The position numbers and the translations under genes were made by a program. The notes under the pieces are model-generated. The model was given only the letters and a program-made list of their open reading frames with translations, searched no databases and was not told where the DNA came from. A stretch of DNA of 64,000 nucleotides from Acidobacteriota bacterium (GTDB lineage Bacteria; Acidobacteriota; Aminicenantia; JBFLYD01), in the NCBI GenBank assembly GCA_040756905.1, contig JBFLYD010000058.1:23348-87347 (forward strand). Direction: 5' to 3'. Within the stretch, counting starts at the first letter, position 1. The number at the start of each line of letters is the position of its first letter. Below are positions 20,296-30,274 of the stretch, one piece after another.

Positions 20296-21322
20296 AATAA
20301 AATTAAAAGATTTGGCAGAAATTGTAGGATGCCCTTATGAAGGGGATGGAGATGTAGAAATTACTGGGATATCGAGTATTGACCAGGCTGAAGCGGGGGA
20401 TATAGTTTTTTATGCTGGAGGAAAATTTAAAAAATACCTTGAAACAACAAAAGCCTCAGCAATCATAATTTCAGATATGGAAGGGTACAGAAAAAAACCT
20501 GTTATTAAATCGAAAAATCCCCAGCTAACTTTTATAAAGATTATCGAACACTATTATAAAGAAACAATTCCAGTTCATGGAATCCATAAACTTTCTTTTA
20601 TCTCAAAAACTGCTAAACTTGGAAAGAATGTCTCTGTGGGACAGTTTTCAGTGATTATGGAAAATGTTGAAATAGGAGAGAATTCAGTAATTTTCCCCCT
20701 TTGCACAGTATATCCTGATGTAAAGATTGGGAAAAATTGTATTATTCATTCTAATGTTTCCATAAGGGAAAGAACTGAAATTGGAAACAATGTTATTGCG
20801 CATAATGGAGTTGTTATCGGATCAGATGGCTTTGGTTATTTAAAGCTCGAAGACAAGACATATAAGAAAATTCCTCAGGTCGGAAAAGTAATAATTGAAG
20901 ATGATGTGGAAATAGGAGCGAATACAGCAATCGATAGAGCTGCAATAGGTGAAACAGTTATAAAAAAAGGAACGAAGATAGACAATCTTGTTCAGATTGG
21001 GCATAACGTAAAAATCGGTGCAAACACTATTCTTTCAGGTCAGACAGGCATCGCTGGAAGCACAGTGATAGGGAATAATGTGGTAACTGGGGGTCAGGTA
21101 GGTATTGGTGATCATTTGGAAATAGGTGATAACTCAATCATCGCTGCTAAATCTGGAGTGGCTTCTAACCTAAAACCCGACTCTTTTGTGGCTGGATATC
21201 CTGATATGGACATAAAAAAGTGGAGAAAATCTTATGTATCTCTTTATTTTCTTCCTGATTTAATCCGAGAATTCAGAGAGCTAAAAGAAAGATTAGAACA
21301 ACTGGAGAAGAATAAAAAATAA
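20282..21322 (+). CDS. lpxD: UDP-3-O-acylglucosamine N-acyltransferase LpxD
   Basis: A 346-aa protein from ATG 20282 (AGGGAAAG upstream), overlapping the end of the yihY-like gene. The N-terminal uridine-binding domain (about residues 1-100) is followed by left-handed beta-helix hexapeptide repeats and a C-terminal helix. The catalytic His is probably His241 in [12 protein letters not shown]. LpxD adds the second acyl chain in lipid A synthesis, which supports an LPS-bearing outer membrane. No other lpx gene is nearby. A nested inverted-repeat element begins 2 bp after the stop. Confidence 0.93.
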   Translation: MKVNRIKLKDLAEIVGCPYEGDGDVEITGISSIDQAEAGDIVFYAGGKFKKYLETTKASAIIISDMEGYRKKPVIKSKNPQLTFIKIIEHYYKETIPVHGIHKLSFISKTAKLGKNVSVGQFSVIMENVEIGENSVIFPLCTVYPDVKIGKNCIIHSNVSIRERTEIGNNVIAHNGVVIGSDGFGYLKLEDKTYKKIPQVGKVIIEDDVEIGANTAIDRAAIGETVIKKGTKIDNLVQIGHNVKIGANTILSGQTGIAGSTVIGNNVVTGGQVGIGDHLEIGDNSIIAAKSGVASNLKPDSFVAGYPDMDIKKWRKSYVSLYFLPDLIREFRELKERLEQLEKNKK

Positions 21323-21323
21323 A

Positions 21324-21562
21324 TAGTGTCATGTCACAATATTATAACAAAAGGTATTTAAGTGACATGACACTAAGTGTGCTTTGCCATATGACTTTTC
21401 AAAGAAAAATTATTTATATCAAAGCACACTGAAGGGGTATGGGGAAGGACACTTCCCCATGTCTGGGGGGTGCTCAGCGAAGCGTCTAAGGGGGGCTTGC
21501 CCCCATAGGGAAAGTGTCATGTCACAATATTATAACAAAAGGTATTTAAGTGACATGACACT
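21324..21562. mobile_element. Nested inverted-repeat (MITE-like) element, copy 1
   Basis: Modular non-coding element. Unit A (21325-21374) has ends AGTGTCATGTCAC and GTGACATGACACT around a 24-nt AT-rich loop, and an identical second unit A lies at 21513-21562. Between them is unit B with ends AGTGTGCTTTG (21376-21386) and CAAAGCACACT (21420-21430), then an 82-bp GC-richer middle with CTTCCCCATG and GCGAAGCG segments. The same modules recur in reverse order at 63629-63820. No transposase is encoded. It separates the convergent lpxD and radical SAM genes. Confidence 0.75.
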
Positions 21563-22580
21563 ACAATCCTACTCCTTCAATTTTTTCCTGACATTCAGGA
21601 CATTTGCCTTTTGATACTCTGTTTTTCAATATGGTATATCCATATCTTTCTATCAATAATGTTTTGCAATTGGGGCAGTAAGTATTTTCAGCTTCGTCGC
21701 CTGGGACATTTCCTCCGTATACGAATTTCAGACCTTCAGTAACCCCAATATCTCTTGCCTTTCTTATCGATCTTAATTCTGTGGGGGGAAGATTAAGAAG
21801 TTTATAGTTTGGATAAAACCTGCTTATATGCCAGGGGGTTTCCGGTCCAATTTCTTCCTTTATAAATCTTGCAATATCTCTAATCTCCTCTTTTGAATCG
21901 TTTAATGTGGGAATCAGAAGGGTCGTGATTTCTACCCATATTCCATATTTTTTCATCAACTTAATGGATTCAAGAACTCCTTTGAGCTTTGCTCCTGGTA
22001 TTTTGTGATAGAAATTCTCTCTGAAAGACTTGAGATCAACATTTGCTCCGTGTAAATATGGAGAAATTGTTTTCAGAGCTATTTCAGACATGTATCCATT
22101 GGTTACAAATATGTTGTATATTTTCTTTTCTGAGGCAAGTTTTGATATATCATAAGCCCATTCGAAAAAAATAGTTGGTTCAGTATAGGTATAAGAAATC
22201 GTTTTACATTTCTTTTCCATTGTCATTTTTACAATTTCTTCAGGGGTAACCCAAGAATTTTTAACCTTGTTTTTTTGTTTATCAAATTTATACTGAGATA
22301 TATCCCAGTTCTGGCAGTTTGAACATTTCATATTACATCCCACTGTAGCGATTGAGAAAGAAGTTGTTCCCGGGTAAAAATGAAAGAGGGGTTTCTTTTC
22401 AATAGGGTCGACATGCATTGCGATTGGATTTCCATACACTAAAGAAAATAGCTTCCCACCCTTGTTTATTCTTACTCCGCAAACTGCAATTTTCCCTTCA
22501 TAAATAACACATCTATGACGACATAATTCACACCGAACCTTCCCATTCCCCATCTCTTCCCAGAACATCGCTTCTTTCAT
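21561..22580 (-). CDS. amrS: AmmeMemoRadiSam system radical SAM enzyme
   Basis: A 339-aa radical SAM protein with the cluster motif CNMKCSNC (CxxxCxxC, from GCNMKCSNCQNW) near residues 80-90. It has an N-terminal cysteine group (CELCRHRC), a C-terminal CPNCKTLL/CPEC pair, and the PFL-activase-like body of the AmrS family. AmrS works with AmrA (AMMECR1) and AmrB (Memo), neither of which is in the window. The TAG stop is supplied by the edge of the inverted-repeat element. It is convergent with lpxD and transcribed alone. Confidence 0.88.
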   Translation of the reverse strand: MKEAMFWEEMGNGKVRCELCRHRCVIYEGKIAVCGVRINKGGKLFSLVYGNPIAMHVDPIEKKPLFHFYPGTTSFSIATVGCNMKCSNCQNWDISQYKFDKQKNKVKNSWVTPEEIVKMTMEKKCKTISYTYTEPTIFFEWAYDISKLASEKKIYNIFVTNGYMSEIALKTISPYLHGANVDLKSFRENFYHKIPGAKLKGVLESIKLMKKYGIWVEITTLLIPTLNDSKEEIRDIARFIKEEIGPETPWHISRFYPNYKLLNLPPTELRSIRKARDIGVTEGLKFVYGGNVPGDEAENTYCPNCKTLLIERYGYTILKNRVSKGKCPECQEKIEGVGL

Positions 22581-22749
22581 CGGATATATTATTATTGTTC
22601 AATGGCAAAAATTTTTCCAGCAGAAATTATTTTGTTTACTCTGATTTCTTTCAATCTCTTGAGAAAAATAGAAATAACAAATAAAGCTATTCTTTCTTAT
22701 TCCAGTTACTTATTGTATAATTCCAAAAATAAGATGGAGGTATTAATGT

Positions 22750-24312
22750 ATGATGAAAGAATCTTTGCAAAATGAATTGAAATCCTTTAATCCTGCTACT
22801 GGAGAATTTCTTGGTTCAGTTTCAATCTCTTCTGATGAGGATGTGGATAGGGCTTTTAAGTCCGCAGAGATAGCCTTTGAATCCTGGAGGAAATATTTCA
22901 TAGAAGAGAGAATAGGATTGATGAAAAAAGTAGGAAGAATAATATTTGATGAAAGGGATGAGATTGCAGAGCTTATAACAGCTGAAACTGGGAAACCTCT
23001 AATGGAGTCCTATTCCAGTGACTTGATTGAAACCTTAGATGCCATATCCTATTATTGCAAAAATGCCAGAAAGATTCTTAAAAATGAAAAGATACGGCTT
23101 TATCAACCATTTCTATGGGGTAAGAAGGCCTGGATAAAATATGAACCACTGGGACCTGTGGCTGTGATATCACCTTGGAATTTCCCTTTATCAATTCCAA
23201 TGGCAACTCTCGTCCCTGTTATCATCGCAGGAAATACTGTTCTTTTTAAACCATCAGAGTATACCCCATTAATAGGAAAGAAGATAAAGGAGATCTTTGA
23301 TAGAGCAGGCTTTCCCGAAGGAGTATTGAATATTCTTTATGGAGATGGAAAGGTTGGGCAAAGGATAATAAGAAAACCTGTAAAAAAGGTATTTTTCACA
23401 GGAAGCTCTGGGGCAGGAGAGATTATCATGAAGGAATGCGCTGGATCCTTGAAGCCTGTGGTCTTTGAGCTGGGAGGGAAGGATCCAATGATTGTGTTAA
23501 AGGATGCAGATCTTGATATTGCAGTAGATGGTGCTATATTTGGAAGTCTTTTCAATTGTGGTCAGACATGCTGCTCTGTTGAGAGAATATTTGTAGAAGA
23601 AGAGATTACAGAGGAGTTTTTCAGGAAGTTGGAGGGGAAAGTAAAGAGATTAAGAGTGGGTAATGGAATGAATGAAGGGAAAGTGGATATTGGTCCCATT
23701 CAGAATCAAGCTCAGTTTAATAAAGTGAAGGAGCATTTAGAGGATGCCATCGAAAAAGGGGCCAGAGTTTTGGCTCAAACGGAAACAAAAAATGAGAAAG
23801 AGCTTTTCTTTTCTCCCATACTGATTTCAGACATAAATTCTTCCATGAGATGCTGGAATGAGGAGACCTTTGGTCCCCTTATAAAGCTTATTCCTGTAAA
23901 GGATTGGAGAGAAGGGGTGAAATTGGCCAATTTAACCGATTATGGACTTGGAGCCAGCATATGGACAAAAAATATCTCCTTGGCAAAGGAGATTGCTAAA
24001 GAGCTTCAGGCTGGGGTTGTGTGGATAAATAATGTTCTCTATTCCTTCAATGCCATGCAGTGCCCATGGGGAGGGGTTAAAGAGAGTGGTATCGGAAGGG
24101 TTCATGGCAGATTTGGACTTCTGGAAGCTACAAATCCCAAGCTAATATGTATGGAGAGGGAAAGAAAAAAAGGAGAGTTGTGGTGGTATCCATATACAAA
24201 GGAGAAATTGGAAATATTGAAGAATGGAATTACCTTTATCTTTGGAAAAAATATTATGGAAAAGATCAAACTGATTCCATCCATTGTTAAATGGTTTCTT
24301 TTTTATAGATAA
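22750..24312 (+). CDS. NAD(P)-dependent aldehyde dehydrogenase family protein
   Basis: A 520-aa aldehyde dehydrogenase. The cofactor-binding segment is SPWNFPLSIP, the general-base Glu lies in FELGGKDP, and the catalytic cysteine is Cys274 in NCGQTCCSVER. The C-terminal signature is PWGGVKESGIGR. Residues after about 460 form an extra tail with a hydrophobic C-terminal stretch (IPSIVKWFLFYR), unusual for soluble members and possibly membrane-associating. GATGGAGG precedes the start, and two tandem ATGs (22750 and 22753) are possible. The aldehyde substrate cannot be read from sequence. It is followed by a DUF362 gene and may be co-transcribed. Confidence 0.9.
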   Translation: MMKESLQNELKSFNPATGEFLGSVSISSDEDVDRAFKSAEIAFESWRKYFIEERIGLMKKVGRIIFDERDEIAELITAETGKPLMESYSSDLIETLDAISYYCKNARKILKNEKIRLYQPFLWGKKAWIKYEPLGPVAVISPWNFPLSIPMATLVPVIIAGNTVLFKPSEYTPLIGKKIKEIFDRAGFPEGVLNILYGDGKVGQRIIRKPVKKVFFTGSSGAGEIIMKECAGSLKPVVFELGGKDPMIVLKDADLDIAVDGAIFGSLFNCGQTCCSVERIFVEEEITEEFFRKLEGKVKRLRVGNGMNEGKVDIGPIQNQAQFNKVKEHLEDAIEKGARVLAQTETKNEKELFFSPILISDINSSMRCWNEETFGPLIKLIPVKDWREGVKLANLTDYGLGASIWTKNISLAKEIAKELQAGVVWINNVLYSFNAMQCPWGGVKESGIGRVHGRFGLLEATNPKLICMERERKKGELWWYPYTKEKLEILKNGITFIFGKNIMEKIKLIPSIVKWFLFYR

Positions 24313-24396
24313 TGGGTCAATAGGAGTTTTGGTATTTGGATTCGGGATTTAATTATGATTTTGATATTATGATTTTTGAAAGGGGTTGAGTTATAA

Positions 24397-25677
24397 ATGC
24401 CAAAAATAATAATAAGGAAATGCGATGAGTATGATAAAGAAAGGTTGATCAGGATATTTTTAGAAGGAATGGAGATTCTCAATCTTAAAAGCCGTATTAA
24501 AGGTAAAATAACTATAAAACCTAATGTGGTCTTAGCTCATCCAAAGGTTGCTCCTTCTGCATTTACAAGACCAGAATTTATTTCCGCTCTCCTTTCTGCT
24601 TTTGAGAAAGTAAAGATCGATCCCCTCTCATTTTCCATTGTCGAGAATTCTGGAACAGGAGTTCCTACATCCAGGATGTATAAAAGGGCTGGATATTTAA
24701 AATTAAAAAAAATGTATAATCTGAAACTTAGAGCCTTTGAGGAATCCAGGAAGACAAGAGTTAAACTTAAAAAGGGGAAGGTCCATTCTGAGATTACGGT
24801 TCAAAGAGATCTTATTGAAAATGACCTTCTTGTCTACGCACCCAAGCTTAAGACCAATGTTCTTGCCTCTGGTATGACCGCCTCAATAAAGTTAAACATT
24901 GGAATTATAGGAGATAAGGAAAGGATGATGCATCACACCTATAGACTTCCTGAAAAGATTGTTGATCTTCTGGAAATTGGTTATCCTGATTTTATTGCCA
25001 CTGATGCCATTGAGATTGGCATGGGTGGAAACCAGATGACAGAATATCCTCTCCATCTCGGTGCTGTTATCATGTCCAATCATTCCTTAGCTCACGATAT
25101 GATTTGCGCCCACATATTGAATCTTGAGCCGAAGAAACTTCCTTTGCTTGTAGAGGCATCTCAGAGAGAGTATGGCTCCCTTGAGCTCAACGATATAGAT
25201 ATTGACACCGATATAAATCTGGAGGAGCTTAGGAGAAAAACAGGAGAAAGGGATATAGGATTCATAAGGGTTGAAAATCTCGATGGACCTATAAGAGTTC
25301 TAAGTGGTGAGCCGTACTGTATTGGAGGATGCCAAGGTATTATGCTGGACTGGCTTTATATGTTGAAGGATAGAGCACCATCCACATTTAACAAAAAGAG
25401 GGACTTAACAGTTGTGATTGGAGAATATAATGGGGATGTTTCTTCAAAAAGGATTATATTGCTGGGTGACTGCACTAAGGTAAATGGAAGGATTGAGGCA
25501 AAGAGGATTTCAAGAATAAAAGGTTGCCCAGTAAGACACAAGGATCTCATTCTTCATTTCTTTCTAAAGACCTTCATTAGAGCACCACTCATGCGTTTGG
25601 ATCTCCTTATAGATGCTTATCCATTCCTTTGGTTGAGTCATTTAAAGGGATGGGTAAGAGAAAGAATCGAGCATTAA
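24397..25677 (+). CDS. DUF362-domain protein
   Basis: A 426-aa protein with the DUF362 core: ITIKPNVVLAHP (about residues 35-46), the ENDLLVYAPKLKTN region, and the GIIGDKERM and IEIGMGGNQMTEYP loops. DUF362 proteins are often near ferredoxins and redox enzymes. Here no 4Fe-4S ferredoxin motif (CxxCxxCxxxC) is present, so it is the domain without the ferredoxin tail. It follows the aldehyde dehydrogenase by 85 bp on the same strand. The function is unknown. Confidence 0.82.
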   Translation: MPKIIIRKCDEYDKERLIRIFLEGMEILNLKSRIKGKITIKPNVVLAHPKVAPSAFTRPEFISALLSAFEKVKIDPLSFSIVENSGTGVPTSRMYKRAGYLKLKKMYNLKLRAFEESRKTRVKLKKGKVHSEITVQRDLIENDLLVYAPKLKTNVLASGMTASIKLNIGIIGDKERMMHHTYRLPEKIVDLLEIGYPDFIATDAIEIGMGGNQMTEYPLHLGAVIMSNHSLAHDMICAHILNLEPKKLPLLVEASQREYGSLELNDIDIDTDINLEELRRKTGERDIGFIRVENLDGPIRVLSGEPYCIGGCQGIMLDWLYMLKDRAPSTFNKKRDLTVVIGEYNGDVSSKRIILLGDCTKVNGRIEAKRISRIKGCPVRHKDLILHFFLKTFIRAPLMRLDLLIDAYPFLWLSHLKGWVRERIEH

Positions 25678-25723
25678 GAAGGACAATGAAATAAAATGAG
25701 AGAGAAGAGTATTTTGGAATATT

Positions 25724-26656
25724 TTAAAATCCAGGAGAAATATCTTCTATGTATTTTATAGCATTGTGAGCAGCAGTGGCGCCGTCTCCAACTGATACTG
25801 CAACCTGTTGAAATGCGCCTGCTCTTACATCTCCTGCTACAAATATGCCAGGCTCTGAGGTTTGTAAATTATTGTCAGTGATAATGTACCCATAATCATC
25901 GGTCTTAACTATGTCTTTTATAAATTCAGAGTTGGGCAATAATCCAACATATATAAAAACCCCATGAGCATTTATCTCTTTTATCTTGTTTGTGTTTCTT
26001 TCTCTTATCTTTACTGATTCAATTTTTCCTCTTCCATTTATTTCTAAAAGTTCATGATTGAGAAAGATTTCTACGTTATTTTTTTCCATTATTCTTTCCT
26101 GAAGAATTTTTTCAGCGGTCATCTGGGGCAAGAATTCCACAAAGGTTATTTTTTTAACGAATTTCAATAAAAATAAGCCTTCTTGGATTCCTGAATTTCC
26201 ACATCCTACCACCACAATCTCTTTGTCTTTGTAAAAAGGCCCGTCACATACAGCACAATAGGAAACGCCTTTCCCTGTAAATTCTTTCTCTCCATGGATC
26301 CCTAATTTTTTATGTCTTGTTCCTGTAGCAACGATTACTGCCTTTCCTAAATATTCTCCATCATTTCCAATAACTTTCCAGTAAAAATTATTTTTTTCTA
26401 TTTTTTTTGCTTCATCATAAACAATGGAAGCTCCGAATTTTTCAGCCTGCATTCTGAATTTATCCATAAGTTCAAAGGGAGGTATCGGCTCAGGATATCC
26501 TGGGTAGTTTTCTATTATATCGGATAGAATAATTGTTCCCCCTGGAGCTGATTTTTCCATAACTATGGCGGAAGTTCGAGATCTCCCTGCATATATTGCT
26601 GCAGTTAAACCCGCTGGTCCGGCTCCTATAATGATAATATCTAATAAATCTTTCAT
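25724..26656 (-). CDS. trxB: Thioredoxin reductase-like flavoprotein
   Basis: A 310-aa low-molecular-weight thioredoxin reductase-like flavoprotein. The FAD-binding IIGAGPAGLTAAIYAGR lies at residues 8-24, the redox pair is CAVC in SYCAVCDGPFY, the second dinucleotide loop is VVGCGNSGIQEG, and the C-terminal FAD motif is FVAGDVRAG. The HRRxxxR motif that holds the NADPH phosphate is absent: the equivalent stretch reads FVEFLPQMTAEK. The electron donor may therefore not be NADPH. It overlaps the thioredoxin gene upstream by 4 bp, so the pair is coupled. Confidence 0.9.
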   Translation of the reverse strand: MKDLLDIIIIGAGPAGLTAAIYAGRSRTSAIVMEKSAPGGTIILSDIIENYPGYPEPIPPFELMDKFRMQAEKFGASIVYDEAKKIEKNNFYWKVIGNDGEYLGKAVIVATGTRHKKLGIHGEKEFTGKGVSYCAVCDGPFYKDKEIVVVGCGNSGIQEGLFLLKFVKKITFVEFLPQMTAEKILQERIMEKNNVEIFLNHELLEINGRGKIESVKIRERNTNKIKEINAHGVFIYVGLLPNSEFIKDIVKTDDYGYIITDNNLQTSEPGIFVAGDVRAGAFQQVAVSVGDGATAAHNAIKYIEDISPGF

Positions 26657-26979
26657 AGGTATCTTTCAAGAAACTCCCTTATTTTTTCTTTCGGATGAAA
26701 TCCGATTAATCTATCTTTTTCTTTTCCATTTATAAAGAGGATCATACAGGGAATACTTCTAATCATATGTTTGGATGTTGTCTTTGTATTTTGTTCAACA
26801 TCGAGTTTTCCAACGATTATTTTTCCATTTAAAATCTGCGAAAGGTTTTTAAGGATTGGATTTAATACCAGACAGGGAGGGCAGGAGTTGGAATAAAAAT
26901 CTATAAGATAGGGCAATTTTGAACTGTTGATTTTTTCATCAAAGTCTTCATCCGTAAGATCAACCAATTTTTCTGACAT
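26653..26979 (-). CDS. trxA: Thioredoxin
   Basis: A 108-aa thioredoxin-fold protein. The active site is CPPC in SNSCPPCLVLNP rather than CGPC, and the cis-Pro loop is IRSIPCMILF. The Gly-to-Pro change in the active site should alter the redox potential. It is adjacent to and overlapping trxB, whose product probably reduces it, and lies 10 bp downstream of glgA on the same strand. Confidence 0.9.
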   Translation of the reverse strand: MSEKLVDLTDEDFDEKINSSKLPYLIDFYSNSCPPCLVLNPILKNLSQILNGKIIVGKLDVEQNTKTTSKHMIRSIPCMILFINGKEKDRLIGFHPKEKIREFLERYL

Positions 26980-26989
26980 TATTATTTCT

Positions 26990-28492
26990 TCAAAAAATTT
27001 TTCTATTTAATCTTTTTTCTATGGCAAATTTGTAAAGATTGAGGTACTCTTTTGCAGATTGACCCCAGGAGAAATCTTGCTTCATCCCATTTTTAATCAA
27101 TTTTTCCCATTTCTTTTTATCCTTATAAACTTCCAGAGCTTTTTTAATGGCATTTAAAAAATCCTCAGGGGAATAATTTTCAAATTTAAAACCATTTCCA
27201 GTCTCAGTTTTGGGATCGAATTCAATTATTGTATCATCAAGTCCACCGGTTGCCCTTACAACTGGAACAGTTCCATATTTTAGGCTGTACATCTGATTTA
27301 AACCACATGGTTCATATTTTGAAGGTATTAAGAATATATCAGCTCCAGCCTCAATTTTATGGGAGAGTATTTCATTGAATTCAATCCTTGCTGCCATTTT
27401 ATTCGGGTATCTTTCCTTGAATTTTAGCAATTCATCTTCATATTTTTTATCTCCCTTTCCCAGTATTACTATCCCTAAGTCAATTTCCATGAGCTTATCC
27501 AATATTTTAGTTAATAGATCGAATCCCTTTTGTTCAGCCAGTCTTGATATCATTCCAATCAGTGGCCATTTAGGGTTTATTTTCAAATTTGTTTCTTTAA
27601 TCAAATCTTCTTTATTTATTTGTTTTTTATAGATAGATCGAATTGAATAATTTGCTTTAATCATCCTATCATCAGTTGGATTCCAGACCTTATAGTCGAC
27701 TCCGTTAAGAATGCCAAACAGGGAATCTCTTCTCTTTTTTAAAACACCTTCGAGTCCGCAACCAAATTCTTCTGTTTGAATCTCATGAGAGTATTTTTTT
27801 GATACTGTATTTATTACATCTGAATAAAGCAAGCCTGCCTTCATAAAATTCAGCTTTCCCCAGAATTCAAGTTTATCTGGAGTAAAATAACTCCACCCAA
27901 GACCTGTAAGAAGTATACTTTCTGGAGGAAAAAGGCCCTGGTAGGCTAAATTATGAATTGTATACACTGTTGCAGTTTCTTGAAAGATTCCATTATTAGA
28001 ATAGATTGTTTTTAAGAAAAGAGGAATTAAAGCTGTTTGCCAGTCGTTGCAATGTATAATGTCAAACCTTTTGTTAGAATTGATTAGAAATTCGATGAGA
28101 ACTTTAGAAAAAAATATAAATCGCTCATCATTATCCAGATAATCTCCATGACTTGTCCCATATAGTTCTTCTCTGTAAAAATATTTTGGATTATCTATAA
28201 AGTATACATCAATGTCCGAGTCAATCTTTGATGAATAAACTGCTCCTTTTACTTTTTCATTACCGAGAGAAAGAGTTATATTGTTCATTTCAAGCTGGGG
28301 GGATACAAGATCTATTTCCTTTTTCTTATATTTTGGCATTGCTAAAGCAACATTCTGATTTAATTTTGAAAGAGTTATCACGAGAGAACCGGCGACATCC
28401 CCCAGTCCACCTGTCCTTGCCAATGGAAAGGCTTCTGGGGTTACTATTAATATTTTTAAGTTAGTGTTCTTTAATTCATTAAATTTTTTCAT
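26990..28492 (-). CDS. glgA: Glycogen synthase (GT5)
   Basis: A 500-aa GT5 starch/glycogen synthase. The N-terminal ADP-glucose loop is RTGGLGDVAGSL (Arg where E. coli GlgA has Lys), HCNDWQTALIPL follows, and the C-terminal EPCGLNQMYSLKYGTVPVVRATGGLDDTI segment carries the catalytic Glu. It extends alpha-1,4-glucan from ADP- or UDP-glucose. It is the first gene of the glgA-trxA-trxB unit. Confidence 0.93.
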   Translation of the reverse strand: MKKFNELKNTNLKILIVTPEAFPLARTGGLGDVAGSLVITLSKLNQNVALAMPKYKKKEIDLVSPQLEMNNITLSLGNEKVKGAVYSSKIDSDIDVYFIDNPKYFYREELYGTSHGDYLDNDERFIFFSKVLIEFLINSNKRFDIIHCNDWQTALIPLFLKTIYSNNGIFQETATVYTIHNLAYQGLFPPESILLTGLGWSYFTPDKLEFWGKLNFMKAGLLYSDVINTVSKKYSHEIQTEEFGCGLEGVLKKRRDSLFGILNGVDYKVWNPTDDRMIKANYSIRSIYKKQINKEDLIKETNLKINPKWPLIGMISRLAEQKGFDLLTKILDKLMEIDLGIVILGKGDKKYEDELLKFKERYPNKMAARIEFNEILSHKIEAGADIFLIPSKYEPCGLNQMYSLKYGTVPVVRATGGLDDTIIEFDPKTETGNGFKFENYSPEDFLNAIKKALEVYKDKKKWEKLIKNGMKQDFSWGQSAKEYLNLYKFAIEKRLNRKIF

Positions 28493-28650
28493 TTTCTCAG
28501 AAGTTTTTATTTTTTTATATTAAAATATATCTATTTAAAACTATGATGTCAATTTCTATTTATTAATCATACGAAGTTTTTTGGTATGAAAGCTATCAAA
28601 TATAATATAATTTTTTTTCATTAAGAAACTTTGCTTGCCTCATTTAACAT

Positions 28651-29502
28651 TTAAAGCTTTCCACTCCACTTTAATTTTTCCTGCAATAAATCAAAAAAAT
28701 TCCTGTAAGGGGATGCAATAAGCTTGAGTTGGAAAGGAGATAGAGTTACAAGTATCGGCGTATCGATCTCCATTTTTGGCCCCTTTTGACCATCTATCGT
28801 TATATGGATATCCTCGTTTGTGTTAACCATTTCTACTGATATCTTTGAATCTTCAGGCAAAATCATCGGTCTGATGGAGAGAGTGTGCGGACAGATTGGA
28901 GTAAAAATTATAGATTTTATCGAAGGTTCTGCAATTGGACCTCCAGCTGATAAGGAATAAGCAGTTGAGCCTGTTGGAGTTGATATTATTATCCCATCCC
29001 CTCTTACGCTTACCAGGAATTTTTCATTTATTGAAACCTTTAATTCAACAATTCTTGAAAGGGCACCCTTTGCAATTACCACATCGTTAAGAGCTGTAAA
29101 TTCTTTTTTTTCAATTTTGATGGATAGCATAGACCTTAATGAGACAGGAGCATTTCCTTTGATAGTTTTATCTAAAATATCAAACATTTCCTCGAGAGTT
29201 GTTTCTGCTATAAAGCCAAGCGTTCCAACATTTATTCCGAGGACTGGTTTTCTTTCTTTAGCTGCGTATGGTGCAATGCTTAAGAGTGTTCCATCTCCGC
29301 CAAGAACAAGAATCAAGTCTGATTTTTCAGCTATCTCATTTCTTGAGACCCCCTTTTCCTTGCCAAGAATTTCTGCTGCTTTTTTTTCAAGAACGGGGAT
29401 TAAATTGTTAGAAGATATCCATTCAAAAGAATTTTTAAGTATTTTCTGAATCTCAGGGGCATTTGGTTTTACTATTATACCAATCCTTTCAATTCTTTCC
29501 AT
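28651..29502 (-). CDS. nadK: NAD kinase
   Basis: A 283-aa ATP-NAD kinase. The GGDGTLL motif lies near residues 70-76, followed by the NDVVI motif and the SAYSLSAGGPI glycine-rich segment of the NadK family. It makes NADP from NAD. It overlaps tlyA by 14 bp at the end of a long minus-strand operon starting with rny, and the order dxs-tlyA-nadK is common in bacteria. Confidence 0.93.
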   Translation of the reverse strand: MERIERIGIIVKPNAPEIQKILKNSFEWISSNNLIPVLEKKAAEILGKEKGVSRNEIAEKSDLILVLGGDGTLLSIAPYAAKERKPVLGINVGTLGFIAETTLEEMFDILDKTIKGNAPVSLRSMLSIKIEKKEFTALNDVVIAKGALSRIVELKVSINEKFLVSVRGDGIIISTPTGSTAYSLSAGGPIAEPSIKSIIFTPICPHTLSIRPMILPEDSKISVEMVNTNEDIHITIDGQKGPKMEIDTPILVTLSPFQLKLIASPYRNFFDLLQEKLKWSGKL

Positions 29503-30274
29503 TGAAAACTATCTCCTTTACCTTGTTAAAAATTTCATCATTACTTTTTCCATGAGTACATAGATAGAGAAAAAATTCGCGGTTACCTTTTTGACCGAGT
29601 ATAGGGGATTCATAGAGATCTTTTATTATAAACTCTACTTTTTCAGAAAAATTTATAATATCGTGTAAAACGTCCTCTAAAATTTCATTCTTTTTTATTA
29701 CTCCGTCTTTTCCAACTTTTCCTCTGCCTGCTTCGAATTGAGGCTTTATAAGAGCGAGGATATCTCCCTGTTGAAGGATTTCTCTTAACGGGACCAGTAT
29801 TTTTTTTACTGAGATAAAAGAAACATCGATTGTGAAAAAATCAGGGATGTATTCAAAGTCGTCTTTTGTTAAATACCTTGCATTTTTTTGGAGAAGAATT
29901 ACTGCAGGGTTATTTCTGATTCTTATGTCTAACTGCTTAAAATTGACATCGATACAATAGAGTTTTTTTACTCCATTTCTAATCAGTACATCAGCAAATC
30001 CTCCTGTTGATGTTCCAATGTCTCCGGCAATCCTATTTTTTAGATTTAAGTTAAAGTGCTTGATTGCTCCTTCCAGCTTGATTCCTGCTCTGCTTATATA
30101 ACTTGGTTTTTCCTTGATAAAAATATTCTCATCGGTTGAGATTTTTTCGCTTGCCTTTTCAATTCTTTTAGCCTTTGAAAAAACAAGACCTTCCATTATT
30201 AACAATTTCGCTTTTTCTCGAGAATCTACAAAGCCTCTTTCAACCATTAATTTGTCTATTCTTTCGTATTTCAT
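29489..30274 (-). CDS. tlyA: TlyA family rRNA methyltransferase
   Basis: A 261-aa protein with an N-terminal S4 RNA-binding domain (MKYERIDKLMVERGFVDSRE) and an FtsJ-like SAM-dependent methyltransferase domain containing GDIGTSTGGFADVL. TlyA 2'-O-methylates 16S and/or 23S rRNA. It overlaps dxs by 4 bp and nadK by 14 bp, consistent with translational coupling. Confidence 0.92.
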   Translation of the reverse strand: MKYERIDKLMVERGFVDSREKAKLLIMEGLVFSKAKRIEKASEKISTDENIFIKEKPSYISRAGIKLEGAIKHFNLNLKNRIAGDIGTSTGGFADVLIRNGVKKLYCIDVNFKQLDIRIRNNPAVILLQKNARYLTKDDFEYIPDFFTIDVSFISVKKILVPLREILQQGDILALIKPQFEAGRGKVGKDGVIKKNEILEDVLHDIINFSEKVEFIIKDLYESPILGQKGNREFFLYLCTHGKSNDEIFNKVKEIVFNGKN

